Part shown: piece after piece, positions 55,471-63,984 of the stretch | How positions within the stretch are numbered: the stretch's first letter is position 1 | Layout of the letters: each line of letters opens with the position of its first letter | Assembly (NCBI GenBank): GCA_030715135.1 | Contig: JAUYVH010000001.1 | Coordinates: 310,001-374,000 of the forward strand | DNA: 64,000 bases | Origin: Keguizhuia sedimenti | GTDB lineage: Bacteria; Pseudomonadota; Gammaproteobacteria; Burkholderiales; Burkholderiaceae_D | Direction: 5' to 3' | Translations under genes and position numbers: made by a program | Notes under the pieces: generated by a model | What the model was told of the DNA's origin: nothing | What the model saw: the letters and a program-made list of their open reading frames with translations, nothing else | Database searches by the model: none

Positions 55471-56082
55471 TCATGCAACACTGAGTACTGAGTAAAGCAT
55501 CCTCGTGCCGGAAGGCGACAACAACCATCCGAGCAGTCCACAGTTGAGCATAACGGTTCCCCAGAAAGTTATCTGAAAGGATTTCTTCGCCGATTTGTGA
55601 CGAAGCAGCCGTTGTGCAGCCACCGCGCCGGGCCAGCCGCCCATCAGCGCCAATGCATGCAAGGTGCTTTCCTGTGTCCGCCATGCATTCCGCGATGCGG
55701 CCGACTTGTCGAGTGCGTACACAAGGAAGGTGACGGAACTTGCCGCACCATACAATGCAAGCACAACAGCGGGCAGCCGACCGGCTAAGACTGCGGCGAG
55801 GATAAAAACCAGAAAGCAGATGGTAAAAAGCACCGGAAAAATGCCGTGCGCCGCAGCGCCCGAGCACGAGGAAGGCTTGCCGACAAACGCAACAGCTTTC
55901 GCCCGGGAGCGGCCTTTTCCATCCATTGCGAGTTCATAGGTAACGATCTCGCCGCCTTGCGGCCGACGGCGGCTGGACAGCGTGCTAATGTGGACGAAGA
56001 CTTGCTCGCCGCCACCGTTGGGCGTGATGAAGCCAAATCCTTTGTCATCCTTCCATGTGGTGATTCGACCTTGATAACGCAT
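55471..56082 (-). CDS. Cold-shock domain / DUF1294 membrane protein
   Basis: 203 residues. An N-terminal cold-shock domain (MRYQGRITTWKDDKGFGFITPNGGGEQVFVHIS), with the RNA-binding KGFGFI and VFVHI motifs, is followed by three or four hydrophobic segments and a DUF1294 domain (VYALDKSAASRNAWRTQE, HALALMGGWPGAVAAQ, HKSAKKSFQITFWGTV). This fusion is common in proteobacteria; its role is not known. The ATG at 56082 fits the CSD start. Confidence 0.85.
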   Translation of the reverse strand: MRYQGRITTWKDDKGFGFITPNGGGEQVFVHISTLSSRRRPQGGEIVTYELAMDGKGRSRAKAVAFVGKPSSCSGAAAHGIFPVLFTICFLVFILAAVLAGRLPAVVLALYGAASSVTFLVYALDKSAASRNAWRTQESTLHALALMGGWPGAVAAQRLLRHKSAKKSFQITFWGTVMLNCGLLGWLLSPSGTRMLYSVLSVA

Positions 56083-56099
56083 GACTGCCCGATAAAATA

Positions 56100-56408
56100 T
56101 TAAGCGTGCGACAAGCGGCACGAGGAAACCGGATGCATGGAGAGGCTAAGCACGATTTCATTTGCGCCCGACAGAACCCACCATACTTCTGACCATAAAG
56201 CGAATGCCAGCGCCCACCCAAGAACCGAGGTCGATGCCCAGCCGCCGGAGTCGCTATTCATGAATACCGGAATGCCGACCATCTCCAATCCCATTGGCGG
56301 AAGATAAATCGACCCCGCTGCTATCGGCGAAATAATCTCTGAATCCAGAAATCCTGTCAGAAGATGCAGGGCGCACATTAGGATGAAGATAGTAACGCGA
56401 GGATTCAT
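56100..56408 (-). CDS. Small membrane protein, possible integron cassette gene
   Basis: 102 residues with about three hydrophobic segments (RVTIFILMCALHLLTGFL, SIYLPPMGLEMVGIPVF, VLGWALAFALWSEVWWVL). No family recognised. The ATG at 56408 directly follows a GTTAATA boundary (see the attC-like element), with no ribosome binding site, which is usual for gene cassettes. The frame is open further upstream through the attC-like region, so an earlier start cannot be excluded. Confidence 0.55.
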   Translation of the reverse strand: MNPRVTIFILMCALHLLTGFLDSEIISPIAAGSIYLPPMGLEMVGIPVFMNSDSGGWASTSVLGWALAFALWSEVWWVLSGANEIVLSLSMHPVSSCRLSHA

Positions 56409-56475
56409 ATTAACGTTGGAGGCAACAGGCACCCGAGTACCAGCGAAGGGGCCCAACATGGGCAGCATGTTAGGC
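56408..56475 (-). repeat. Possible degenerate attC (integron recombination) site, second copy
   Basis: Minus strand: an R''-like GCCTAAC shortly after the stop of the 125-residue gene, then 54 bases containing a GTTGG/CCAAC pairing, ending in AACGTTAATATG with the next start codon at the boundary. The position and the terminal triplets fit attC, but the R' is imperfect and the inner stem is poor. Confidence 0.25.
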
Positions 56476-56493
56476 ATTCGCTTGGCCGAGAGC

Positions 56494-56871
56494 TTAGCGG
56501 CTTTTGGTTGCACGAGTCTTAATGAACACTACAGCGCAAAGAACCAGAAGGCCAAAATAGACTACAGCTAACTCGTAATGATTGGGGATAAACCAGAACC
56601 AAGCGGACTCAGCGAGCAATAGTGCTGCAATGGCCGAAAAGAACAAACCCACAATTCGAAAGAGTCCCCGCCTAGGAACCAGCGAGCCAATGCAAGAGGC
56701 GAAAAACGCTAGCCCAATAGTCACAAGCCCCTCGAATAGCGGAATGGATATTGAGTCGGCATCAATCGGATAAACACCAGCGGCCTGATTTCGTGTGAGC
56801 ACGAAATTTAATGCGCCGAGCACCAAGATTGATGCAGCGAGCAGAACAAGAAGGCTACGTGATGGACGCAT
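56494..56871 (-). CDS. Small polytopic membrane protein, possible integron cassette gene
   Basis: 125 residues with four predicted helices (SLLVLLAASILVLGALNFVL, LFEGLVTIGLAFFASCIGSL, LFRIVGLFFSAIAALLLAES, LAVVYFGLLVLCAVVFIKT). No known domain. The ATG lies inside the end of an attC-like element, with no Shine-Dalgarno, and an attC-like sequence also follows the stop. This is the layout of a single-gene cassette. Confidence 0.6.
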   Translation of the reverse strand: MRPSRSLLVLLAASILVLGALNFVLTRNQAAGVYPIDADSISIPLFEGLVTIGLAFFASCIGSLVPRRGLFRIVGLFFSAIAALLLAESAWFWFIPNHYELAVVYFGLLVLCAVVFIKTRATKSR

Positions 56872-56927
56872 GCAACGTTTAAGTTGACCGGCGAGCTTGC
56901 TCGTCGGTGTCGAACATCTTGTTAGAA
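56870..56927 (-). repeat. attC-like integron recombination site
   Basis: A 58-bp imperfect palindrome on the minus strand. It begins TTCTAACAA (R''-like), continues GATGTTCGAC, then the arms ACCGACGAGC and GCTCGCCGGT around a 2-nt loop, then CAACTTAAACGTTGCAT (L' and R'). The outer arms pair GTTCGAC with GTC-AAC, leaving an unpaired base as in known attC hairpins. It straddles the end of one small gene and the start of the next. R' GTTGCAT departs from the GTTRRRY consensus. Confidence 0.45.
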
Positions 56928-57202
56928 CGATTTCCGTTTATCTTTGAAGTAACCCAGTTTCCGAGTAAGCTTAGAACGGCCACTAAGCTCCCACCGGATA
57001 ACTGGAAGAATATCCACGTTCCTTGCATGATTTCTCGATCCGGGCCGTAATATTCAGAATAAAGATTGAATAGCAGGAAAAGGCCCCACGGAACCACGGC
57101 AGAAAATAATCTCGATTTGCCTTTTGTGAAAAAGTAAAAACATAGGGTACCGAAAAGAAGCGGCCCTATCGTTATAACTAGCCAAATTATGACGGGTGGC
57201 AT
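56879..57202 (-). CDS. Small membrane protein, possible integron cassette gene
   Basis: 107 residues, three or four helices (VIIWLVITIGPLLFGTLCFYFF, LFSAVVPWGLFLLFNLY, GTWIFFQLSGGSLVAVLSLL). No recognised family. Its last codons run into the attC-like element, as seen in many cassette genes. I see no attC core upstream of its ATG, so its other boundary is not defined. Confidence 0.55.
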   Translation of the reverse strand: MPPVIIWLVITIGPLLFGTLCFYFFTKGKSRLFSAVVPWGLFLLFNLYSEYYGPDREIMQGTWIFFQLSGGSLVAVLSLLGNWVTSKINGNRSNKMFDTDEQARRST

Positions 57203-57460
57203 GTGAGCTTGTAAGTTCTAGCGTAATGCATACTGCAAACCCTTCGGGATAAAACGGGCACTGCGGTATACATTGGTCACAATGATTTTTGAAGAATGGC
57301 TTGCCATCTTGCTTTCCAAATGAGTACCCACTTTTTCAGATGATTAAAAATCCCTTGAAACCAGGAAAAATTCTGCGCGCTCTTGAGGCTATTGGACAAG
57401 GAGTTTCGACTTCGAACTGCATTTTTCGCAACAAATCTTCTTGTTCCGACAAGCCCGTGG

Positions 57461-58036
57461 CTATGCCAACATCAACTTAACCTGCGCCTGCAATCCTTCC
57501 GACGGACTCTGCTTGAACCCGCTCTTCGCAAACCGGTGCCAACGTCCTATCACCATGCTGACAATCAGGTTGGCGCGGGCGGCGACTTCTTCTTCCTTGA
57601 GTTGATTCTGCGTGACCGCAACACGCAGCGCCTGCTTCAACGCGAGTTCGATGCGTTCGATGAACTGGTTCATGCGCGTTTGCAGGCGTTCGTCTTCGTT
57701 GACTAAGGCGTCGCCGATCATCACGCGGGTCATGCCGGGGTTGCGCTCGGCGAAGTTGAGCAGCATGGCGGTGATGGCCTGCGCTTGCGCCAAGCCGTTT
57801 TCCTGCTGGTCGCTGATCTGGTTGATGAGGCCGAAGACGGTCGTTTCGATGAAGTCGATCAGGCCTTCGAACATTTGCGCCTTGCTGGCGAAGTGGCGGT
57901 AGAGCGCGGCTTCGGATACATCGACCTTGGCTGCGAGGGCAGCGGTGGTGATTTTTTCCCCTTTTGGATTTTCCAGCATCGCGGCCAGCGTCTGGAGGAT
58001 TTGCAGTTTGCGTTCGCCCGGTTTGGTGGTTGCCAT
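57461..58036 (-). CDS. slmA: Nucleoid occlusion factor SlmA (TetR family)
   Basis: 191 residues. TetR-type DNA-binding helix-turn-helix (TTAALAAKVDVSEAALYRHFASKAQM) and the SlmA-type ligand domain (FEGLIDFIETTVFGLINQI, ERNPGMTRVMIGDALVNEDERLQ). In other bacteria SlmA binds chromosomal sites and blocks FtsZ ring assembly over the nucleoid. It lies 33 bp downstream of a HAD nucleotidase gene, a conserved pair in betaproteobacteria. Confidence 0.9.
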   Translation of the reverse strand: MATTKPGERKLQILQTLAAMLENPKGEKITTAALAAKVDVSEAALYRHFASKAQMFEGLIDFIETTVFGLINQISDQQENGLAQAQAITAMLLNFAERNPGMTRVMIGDALVNEDERLQTRMNQFIERIELALKQALRVAVTQNQLKEEEVAARANLIVSMVIGRWHRFAKSGFKQSPSEGLQAQVKLMLA

Positions 58037-58069
58037 ATTTTCGTTGTAAGTCCTCGCTCCGCTGCCCGA

Positions 58070-58792
58070 TCAGCGCAGGCGGTGCATGTGATCGTTGATT
58101 TGCCTGACCGATTTTACTTTGACATCGACATAAGCGGGGTGCCTTGTTGCATCAAGCGTTGCAAGCGCGCCAGTGGCGAGCTGCGCCGAAGGTTTGGTGC
58201 GCAGATATTGCGTCACCCATACCGTGTGCATGCCGAGCGCCTTGGCGGCTTTGAGGTTCTCGATGCTGTCTTCGACCAAAACGCTCTGGCGGGCAATCAG
58301 CCTTTCCTTGGCAAGGACTTTTCTGAGCAGCGCCCTGGATGGCTTGGGACGCAGGCGGCGGTGCACGTGCATGGCCTCGATCGGCAGATGCTTGGCGAAA
58401 TGGCGGTGCAGGCCGATGTGGCGCAGGACATCATGCGAATAACGGCGCGGCGCGTTGGTGAGCAAGATCTTCTTGCCGGGCAGGCGGCGCAGCAGGCGCG
58501 CCAGGCCGCGTTCGGTGCGGATCATGGCGGACAGGTCGTCGAAGGCATGCGCTTCGCGCAAAAATTCCTCCGCCTTGACCTGATGATGCTTTACCATGCC
58601 GAGCAGGGTTGCGCCATAACGCTTCCAGTATTCGATACGCACGGCGTTGACCGCGGCGATGTCGGCAGGACCGCTAGCGCCGCCCAGCACATTGGCGATA
58701 TACACATTCATGTTGGTATTGATCGCCGGGAAAATCGCATGCGAAGCGTCGTGCAGCGTATTATCCAAATCGAAAATCCAGGTCAGCGGCAT
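58070..58792 (-). CDS. HAD-family pyrimidine 5'-nucleotidase
   Basis: 240 residues. HAD motif I is TWIFDLDNTLHDASHAIFP (nucleophile Asp), motif II ILLTNAPRRYSHDVL, and motif III/IV are the lysine around RPKPSRALLRK and VLVEDSIENLKAAKALGM. The cap region (NMNVYIANVLG) matches the pyrimidine 5'-nucleotidase (SDT1-like) group. It probably dephosphorylates UMP/CMP-type nucleotides. Cotranscribed with slmA. Confidence 0.9.
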   Translation of the reverse strand: MPLTWIFDLDNTLHDASHAIFPAINTNMNVYIANVLGGASGPADIAAVNAVRIEYWKRYGATLLGMVKHHQVKAEEFLREAHAFDDLSAMIRTERGLARLLRRLPGKKILLTNAPRRYSHDVLRHIGLHRHFAKHLPIEAMHVHRRLRPKPSRALLRKVLAKERLIARQSVLVEDSIENLKAAKALGMHTVWVTQYLRTKPSAQLATGALATLDATRHPAYVDVKVKSVRQINDHMHRLR

Positions 58793-58830
58793 CGGTAAAC
58801 ACTCGTCATAGCATTCGGAATCAGTAAAGC

Positions 58831-59760
58831 ATGCGGATCAAACTTGTCTTTTTAGCCATTGCGCTCTTTCACGCATTGACCGGCCCGGCGCTGGCAGCAC
58901 CCACGGCGGGAAAACAGGCCGCCAAGACAGCAGTGTCTGTACACCGCGGCACGCTTTACCAGGTGGAGCACAAGGGGCAGCGCGCGTATCTCTTCGGCAC
59001 GGTACACATCGGGCATCCGGCATTTTATCCGCTCGACGCGCAAACCATGAAGGCTTTATCGTCCTCGACCCGCCTGGCAGTCGAATTCGACAGCCGCAAT
59101 ACCGCTGCAGTGATGGATGCGATGGCGCGCTATGCCTTTTATCCGAACGGTGAGCGCATCGATCCTTATCTGTCGGTACGCACCAAGCAGCAATTGCGCC
59201 GCACCTTGCCGCGCTTCGGCCTGTCTTTTGAGAAGGTCGCCGGCATGAAACCGTGGATGATCGCCAATCTGCTGATCGGCATGGATGCGGAACGCGACGG
59301 CCTCTCGCTGCAACTCGGCACGGAAACCTTCCTGCTCGATTTCGCGGTTCGACACGGGCTGGAAGTGGTGGAACTGGAGACCGCGGATTATCAGCTTGCG
59401 CTTTTTGATGCCATGCCGCCCGCGCACCAGGAAATCTATCTGCAGGAAACGCTGACCGAGATAGCCAGCGGCGAAGCGGAGCGCAAGCTGCGCCAGCTCA
59501 TCCAGGCATGGCAGAAGGCGGACGACAAGGTATTCCGCGCGATTTACAAGGAAATCATGGCGGAAGACACCCTTTCCGCCAACTTCATGCGCACGGTCCT
59601 GCTGGACCTTCGCAACGTGGAGATGGCATCGAAAATCGACACCCTGCTGGAGCGCAATGGCACGTCCTTCGTCGCGGTGGGTCTGCTGCATCTGATCGGC
59701 GACAAAGGCTTGCCGGAACTGTTGCGGAGACGCGGCTATACGGTGCAAAAGCTGCATTGA
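58831..59760 (+). CDS. Exported TraB/GumN family protein
   Basis: 309 residues with a signal peptide (FLAIALFHALTGPALA). TraB/GumN landmarks: RAYLFGTVHIGHPAFYPLD (first conserved GTxH motif), DALMKAL-like hydrophobic/acidic repeats (STRLAVEFDSRNTAAV), LDFAVRHGLEVVELET, and the C-terminal NGTSFVAVGLLHLIGDKGL with the second conserved GxxH. These motifs suggest a metal-dependent protease fold (Tiki-like); the substrate is unknown. Convergent with the PAS-GGDEF-EAL gene, divergent from the nucleotidase. Confidence 0.9.
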   Translation: MRIKLVFLAIALFHALTGPALAAPTAGKQAAKTAVSVHRGTLYQVEHKGQRAYLFGTVHIGHPAFYPLDAQTMKALSSSTRLAVEFDSRNTAAVMDAMARYAFYPNGERIDPYLSVRTKQQLRRTLPRFGLSFEKVAGMKPWMIANLLIGMDAERDGLSLQLGTETFLLDFAVRHGLEVVELETADYQLALFDAMPPAHQEIYLQETLTEIASGEAERKLRQLIQAWQKADDKVFRAIYKEIMAEDTLSANFMRTVLLDLRNVEMASKIDTLLERNGTSFVAVGLLHLIGDKGLPELLRRRGYTVQKLH

Positions 59761-59841
59761 CGAATTCTGCATGAGTTGCCTTAGTACGCGACTCGGCCAA
59801 TAAGCAATAGCGTAGCGCGCAGCAAGCGATGGTTCTTTCGC

Positions 59842-62800
59842 TTAATGCATGGTCCTTGCGTTGCCGTGCGACGTACTGGCAATCAGCTTGAGAAGTTCAT
59901 CTTCCGGAATAGGTGGGGCGAACAGATAGCCTTGCCCATAATCGCATCCGGCGCTGGCAAGGCATGCCAGTTGTGCTTCGGTTTCCACTCCTTCGGCAAT
60001 TACTTGCAAACCAAGCCTGTGTGCCATGGCGATAATGGATTCCGAGATCGCTCGGCTATGAGCATTCGTCGTAATGTCCCTGACGAAAGACTGGTCGATT
60101 TTCAGGTAGTCGATATCGAATTTCTGCAAATAGGAAAGAGACGAATAACCTGTGCCAAAATCGTCCAGTGCGACTTGAATTCCCGCATCCCGGTATTCCA
60201 GCAAGCGCTCTTCCACCTTGGCAGAAGTGTGCAGCAACACTCCTTCGGTAATTTCGACGGCAATACTGTTGCCTGCCAAACCCAGCTCCGACAGGAAACC
60301 GGTCCAGTCGAAATCCTCCTCCTGGGTGATGAACTGTAGCGGCGACTTGTTCACCCCGATCTGGAAAGAACCGTCAGTCACTTCGTTACAGTGTTTCGCG
60401 CACATCGCAGCCTGCCTGAACACCCAGTTGCCGATTTGCTTGATCAAACCCGCACCTTCGGCCAACGGAATGAATTCCGCCGGCTTTACCGCACCGAGTG
60501 TGGGGTGCTGCCAACGCAACAGCGCTTCGGCTTTAGTGATTCTTCCATTGTTTAAATTGACCACAGGCTGGTAATGCACTGCCAGTTGATTGTCTTCCAA
60601 TGCACCGCGCAGCTCATTAGTGACGAGCAATTGAAAATGTGCCCGGTCGTCGAGTTCTTTGGTGAAATAATGGAATTGATTCCTGCCGGTTTGCTTGGCA
60701 GCATACATTGCCTGGTCCGCCTTGCGCAGCATTTCGTCCGGCATGCTCGCATCAAAGGGATACAGGCTTACGCCGATGCTTGCCGAGACACGGGCGACAC
60801 CGGCATGAAGCAGGAACGGTGCCGAGAGCGCAGTCAATATTTTCTGGCATACGAACTGAACATGCTCAAGATGGTCCAGTTGGGTAAGGATCACGGTAAA
60901 TTCATCGCCGCCCAGGCGGGACACGATATCCGTTTGCCGCACGCATCGCGTTAAGCGATGAGCCGATTCCAGGAGCAGAAAATCGCCCGCTTCATGCCCA
61001 TACAGATCATTGACCTGTTTAAATCCATCCAGATCAATGAAGAGCAACGCGAGCTGGTAGTGGCCACGCTGCGCGCGCAGCAATTCTTTCTCCAGCCGTT
61101 CGCGGAAAAAACGCCGGTTCGGCAATTCGGTCAAGGGATCCAAGTGTGCATGCCGCCATGCCAGCACGGCGGACTCTTTGCTGGCGGTGATGTCCGTCAA
61201 AGTGCCGGTGACCGTCAATGGCTTGCCATCCGCCGTATGCTCCACCACCAGCCCGCGCGCCTGCACCCATTTCCAGTTTCCGTCTTTTGCCCGCAAGCGG
61301 TACTCGCATTCGTACACCGGGGTTTTGCCTTGCAGGGTTGCGTGGAAGGCTGCAATCACCCGTTGCATATCGTCCGGGTGCACGGCATTACGCCATTCGC
61401 TGTCGGTATTGGCCGTATCATCCGCGGTACGCCCGAGAATGTGGTTCAACCCACCCGAAAACGTGAATCGATTAGTGGCCACATCCCAGTCCCAGATGCC
61501 TTGTCCCGTGCCTTCTATTGCAAGCTGTAATCGTTCATTTGCACGTCGCAGCTTTTCCTGCGTCTTTTTGAACAAGGTGACATCCCGCAGCATGACCTGT
61601 ACGGCGGGCTTTCCTTCCCAGGTGATTTTTCCGCATACCGCCTGTATGTTGAGCAAGGCGCCGTCCAGGCGACGCATGCGCAGCTCAAGCAGGGTAGACT
61701 TTTGCTCGGTTTGCGCAATTTTCTGACGATGGCCGCATACGATATCCAGCGATTCCTGCGGCAGAAAGTCGGCAACCTGCCTGCCGGTAACGGCGGTCAC
61801 ATCCTCCGTTCCAAAAAGCCGGGCGGCAGCAGGATTGGCATACACAAACACACTATCCTGATCGATAAGAATGGCGTCCGGGCTGAACTCGGTCAGGAGC
61901 TGAAAACGCTCCTTCTCCGACTTCAGTGCGTTCTCGATGCTTTTCTGCTGAGTGATATCGATGCTGGCGCCGATGGCTTTGACAGGAAGGCCCTGCGCAT
62001 TTTTCTTGACGATCCCGCGCATGGAGATCCACATCATATGGCCGTCAGCGTGGTACTGCCGATACTCCAGGCTCGAGGGCTCGCCGGTCCGCATGGCCTT
62101 CTCTTCGACCTGCAAGAGCAAAGGCAAATCATCGGGATGTATCGTGTTTTGCCATTCGTGACGCAAGAGCGTCTTCTGGTCCGGAGGCAAGCCAAGGATC
62201 TTGGCCGTGATAGGTGAAATTGCCACAACGCCAGTGGCGTAGTCCGCTTCCCAGGTACCGACATTGGCAGCCTCAGTGGCCAGACGGCAGGTCAGTTCCG
62301 TCGCACGTCGGGCTTCCTCAGTCAGCATCCGTTCCGTCATGTCTCTAAAAACGATCACGGCACCATATGGATTTCCATCGATGACTTTTGGCGCAACTGA
62401 GTATGAAACAGGAAAACTCGTGCCATCCCGCCGCTGGAATACTTCATCGTCCACCCACACGGATGTGGCTACCCTTGACGCGTCGTTTATCGGGCATTCA
62501 CTGCCCGGATAGTACGCGCCATCAGGACTGTAGCAATCCATGATGTCGCGCACATGCCGGCCAACCAATTCATCCGGGCGATAGCCCAGCATGACCGCAC
62601 CTGCACGGTTCATGAATGTGCACACATTATCCAGGTCCACATCACAGATGCCTTCCTTTGTGGAGTCCAGAATCAGCGCCAACCGCTCCTTATTTTGCGA
62701 AAGCGCCTCCGTCGCACCCATTTGCGCCGTGATGTCGGCCATGCATCCTTCCAAAGCAATGATCCGCCCTTCGCCGTCAACGATGGGCCTGCCTCGTTCA

Positions 62801-63093
62801 CAAACCCATTTCCAACTGCCGCATCGGTCATGAAGACGGTAAGTCATATGAAATGCGTGACCTGTCTGAATGGCTTCCTGCATGCACCGTTCACGGAGCG
62901 GTATGTCATCGGGATGAATCATGTCGGAAAAATTTATCCGCCTTTGGGCTAAAGAGCCTTCCGGAGCATAGGTGGTCAATGTCGCGATACCGGTACTGAC
63001 ATACTCCATGGCCCATCGTGCGTCAGGCTTGCAGCGGTAAACAAGCTCCTGCAAGTTTTTAGGAAGCAAATCTTCTGAAAATTTCTGGTTCAT
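59842..63093 (-). CDS. Multi-PAS GGDEF-EAL protein (cyclic-di-GMP turnover)
   Basis: A 1083-residue cytosolic protein without membrane helices. About five PAS/PAC modules (roughly 15-130, 140-260, 270-395, 400-520, 530-650; repeated WKWVCERGRP, FRDMTERML, DITQQKSIE, LRDVTLFKK, DITASKESA junctions). A GGDEF domain near 650-815 carries the intact RLGGDEF motif and FIDLDGFKQVND. The EAL domain near 830-1075 carries KAEALLRWQHP, VNKSPLQF, AVEITEGVLL and DDFGTGYSSLSYL. In many dual proteins one half dominates; the EAL ligands appear complete, so phosphodiesterase activity is likely. No partner gene is adjacent. Confidence 0.93.
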   Translation of the reverse strand: MNQKFSEDLLPKNLQELVYRCKPDARWAMEYVSTGIATLTTYAPEGSLAQRRINFSDMIHPDDIPLRERCMQEAIQTGHAFHMTYRLHDRCGSWKWVCERGRPIVDGEGRIIALEGCMADITAQMGATEALSQNKERLALILDSTKEGICDVDLDNVCTFMNRAGAVMLGYRPDELVGRHVRDIMDCYSPDGAYYPGSECPINDASRVATSVWVDDEVFQRRDGTSFPVSYSVAPKVIDGNPYGAVIVFRDMTERMLTEEARRATELTCRLATEAANVGTWEADYATGVVAISPITAKILGLPPDQKTLLRHEWQNTIHPDDLPLLLQVEEKAMRTGEPSSLEYRQYHADGHMMWISMRGIVKKNAQGLPVKAIGASIDITQQKSIENALKSEKERFQLLTEFSPDAILIDQDSVFVYANPAAARLFGTEDVTAVTGRQVADFLPQESLDIVCGHRQKIAQTEQKSTLLELRMRRLDGALLNIQAVCGKITWEGKPAVQVMLRDVTLFKKTQEKLRRANERLQLAIEGTGQGIWDWDVATNRFTFSGGLNHILGRTADDTANTDSEWRNAVHPDDMQRVIAAFHATLQGKTPVYECEYRLRAKDGNWKWVQARGLVVEHTADGKPLTVTGTLTDITASKESAVLAWRHAHLDPLTELPNRRFFRERLEKELLRAQRGHYQLALLFIDLDGFKQVNDLYGHEAGDFLLLESAHRLTRCVRQTDIVSRLGGDEFTVILTQLDHLEHVQFVCQKILTALSAPFLLHAGVARVSASIGVSLYPFDASMPDEMLRKADQAMYAAKQTGRNQFHYFTKELDDRAHFQLLVTNELRGALEDNQLAVHYQPVVNLNNGRITKAEALLRWQHPTLGAVKPAEFIPLAEGAGLIKQIGNWVFRQAAMCAKHCNEVTDGSFQIGVNKSPLQFITQEEDFDWTGFLSELGLAGNSIAVEITEGVLLHTSAKVEERLLEYRDAGIQVALDDFGTGYSSLSYLQKFDIDYLKIDQSFVRDITTNAHSRAISESIIAMAHRLGLQVIAEGVETEAQLACLASAGCDYGQGYLFAPPIPEDELLKLIASTSHGNARTMH

Positions 63094-63463
63094 GGTTCGC
63101 CTTATCCCTAAGCATCCTTGCCGGATGGACAGCGTATTCCTGTGAAGGTTTAAAAGAGTGCATAAGTTCCAGGAAAAGAATAAAGAGAACCTTTCTTATT
63201 TCCAGATGCATTACCTTTATGTCTGGAAGTGCCTTTAAAAATTCGGCGACCAGTCATAACAACAATGTTCTTACCCAAAGGCAAAGCCGGCTCTGATCCC
63301 TGCCTGGCAACGTATCAGCCGGAGCGGCACGTCGCACTACAACCTCCGGTATTCACAGTATGGAAATGACGCATGTCAATGTTTCACCAGAACGATTCGA
63401 TACCGAAAGGTTCTTATTGAATACCCTTGATGTATTTACATGAACGTCAACCAAAGGAAAAAC
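63094..63463. other. Non-coding region between the GGDEF-EAL gene and the DUF3597 gene
   Basis: About 370 AT-rich bases. An inverted repeat, TTTCCAGA at about 63200 paired with TCTGGAA 15 nt later, is visible. No consensus promoter, known riboswitch or gene was recognised. Confidence 0.4.
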
Positions 63464-63928
63464 ATGAGCATTCTCGGCAATATCTTCGGCAAAATTTTTC
63501 CATCCCGCTCGAAAACCAATGAGCAGGCTTCCGCCAACCAGACCGCACAGAATACTGGCGCACCTGCCGGCAACGCAAGCGCCGCACAACCGTCTCCTGC
63601 ACCGACTTCTACTGCACCAACCTCTACTGCAGGCGCCAGCCCCGCGCCGACTCAAGCCGCGGCAATCGAGGAAGTAGATGTTGAACGCATCCTCAATGAC
63701 ATGACGGCAAAAAATCCGCAAAAGCTTAACTGGCGCACTTCCATCGTCGACCTCATGAAACTTCTGGACCTCGACAGCAGTCTGGCAGCGCGCAAGGAAT
63801 TGGCAAAGGAATTGAATTACACGGGCGACACTTCGGATTCAGCGTCAATGAATATTTGGCTGCACAAGCAAGTGATGAACAAGCTGGCTGAAAATGGCGG
63901 CAAAGTGCCTGCCGATCTTAAGGACTGA
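63464..63928 (+). CDS. DUF3597 domain protein
   Basis: 154 residues. Starts MSILGNIFGKIFP, then an Ala/Pro/Thr-rich spacer (about 20-70), then the DUF3597 domain (VDVERILNDMTAKNPQKLNW, TSIVDLMKLLDLDSSLAARKELAKEL, YTGDTSDSASMNIWLHKQVM). GGAAAAAC precedes the ATG. The domain is widespread in proteobacteria, with LysM-protein-like spacing but no known function. Confidence 0.8.
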   Translation: MSILGNIFGKIFPSRSKTNEQASANQTAQNTGAPAGNASAAQPSPAPTSTAPTSTAGASPAPTQAAAIEEVDVERILNDMTAKNPQKLNWRTSIVDLMKLLDLDSSLAARKELAKELNYTGDTSDSASMNIWLHKQVMNKLAENGGKVPADLKD

Positions 63929-63955
63929 AAGCAGGGAAGGACTGATGGATGCGAC

Positions 63956-63984
63956 GGCCTTGACGCTGCCAAGCCGTCAAGGCC
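63956..63984 (+). repeat. Strong hairpin after the DUF3597 gene
   Basis: GGCCTTGACG and CGTCAAGGCC form a perfect 10-bp stem around a 9-nt loop, 28 bp after the stop. No T run follows within the window, so it may be a bidirectional or factor-assisted terminator or a repeated palindrome. Confidence 0.5.

Noticed and set aside
63956-63984. Standard rho-independent terminator
   Set aside because: The stem is strong but no T-rich tail follows, so it is listed only as a hairpin.
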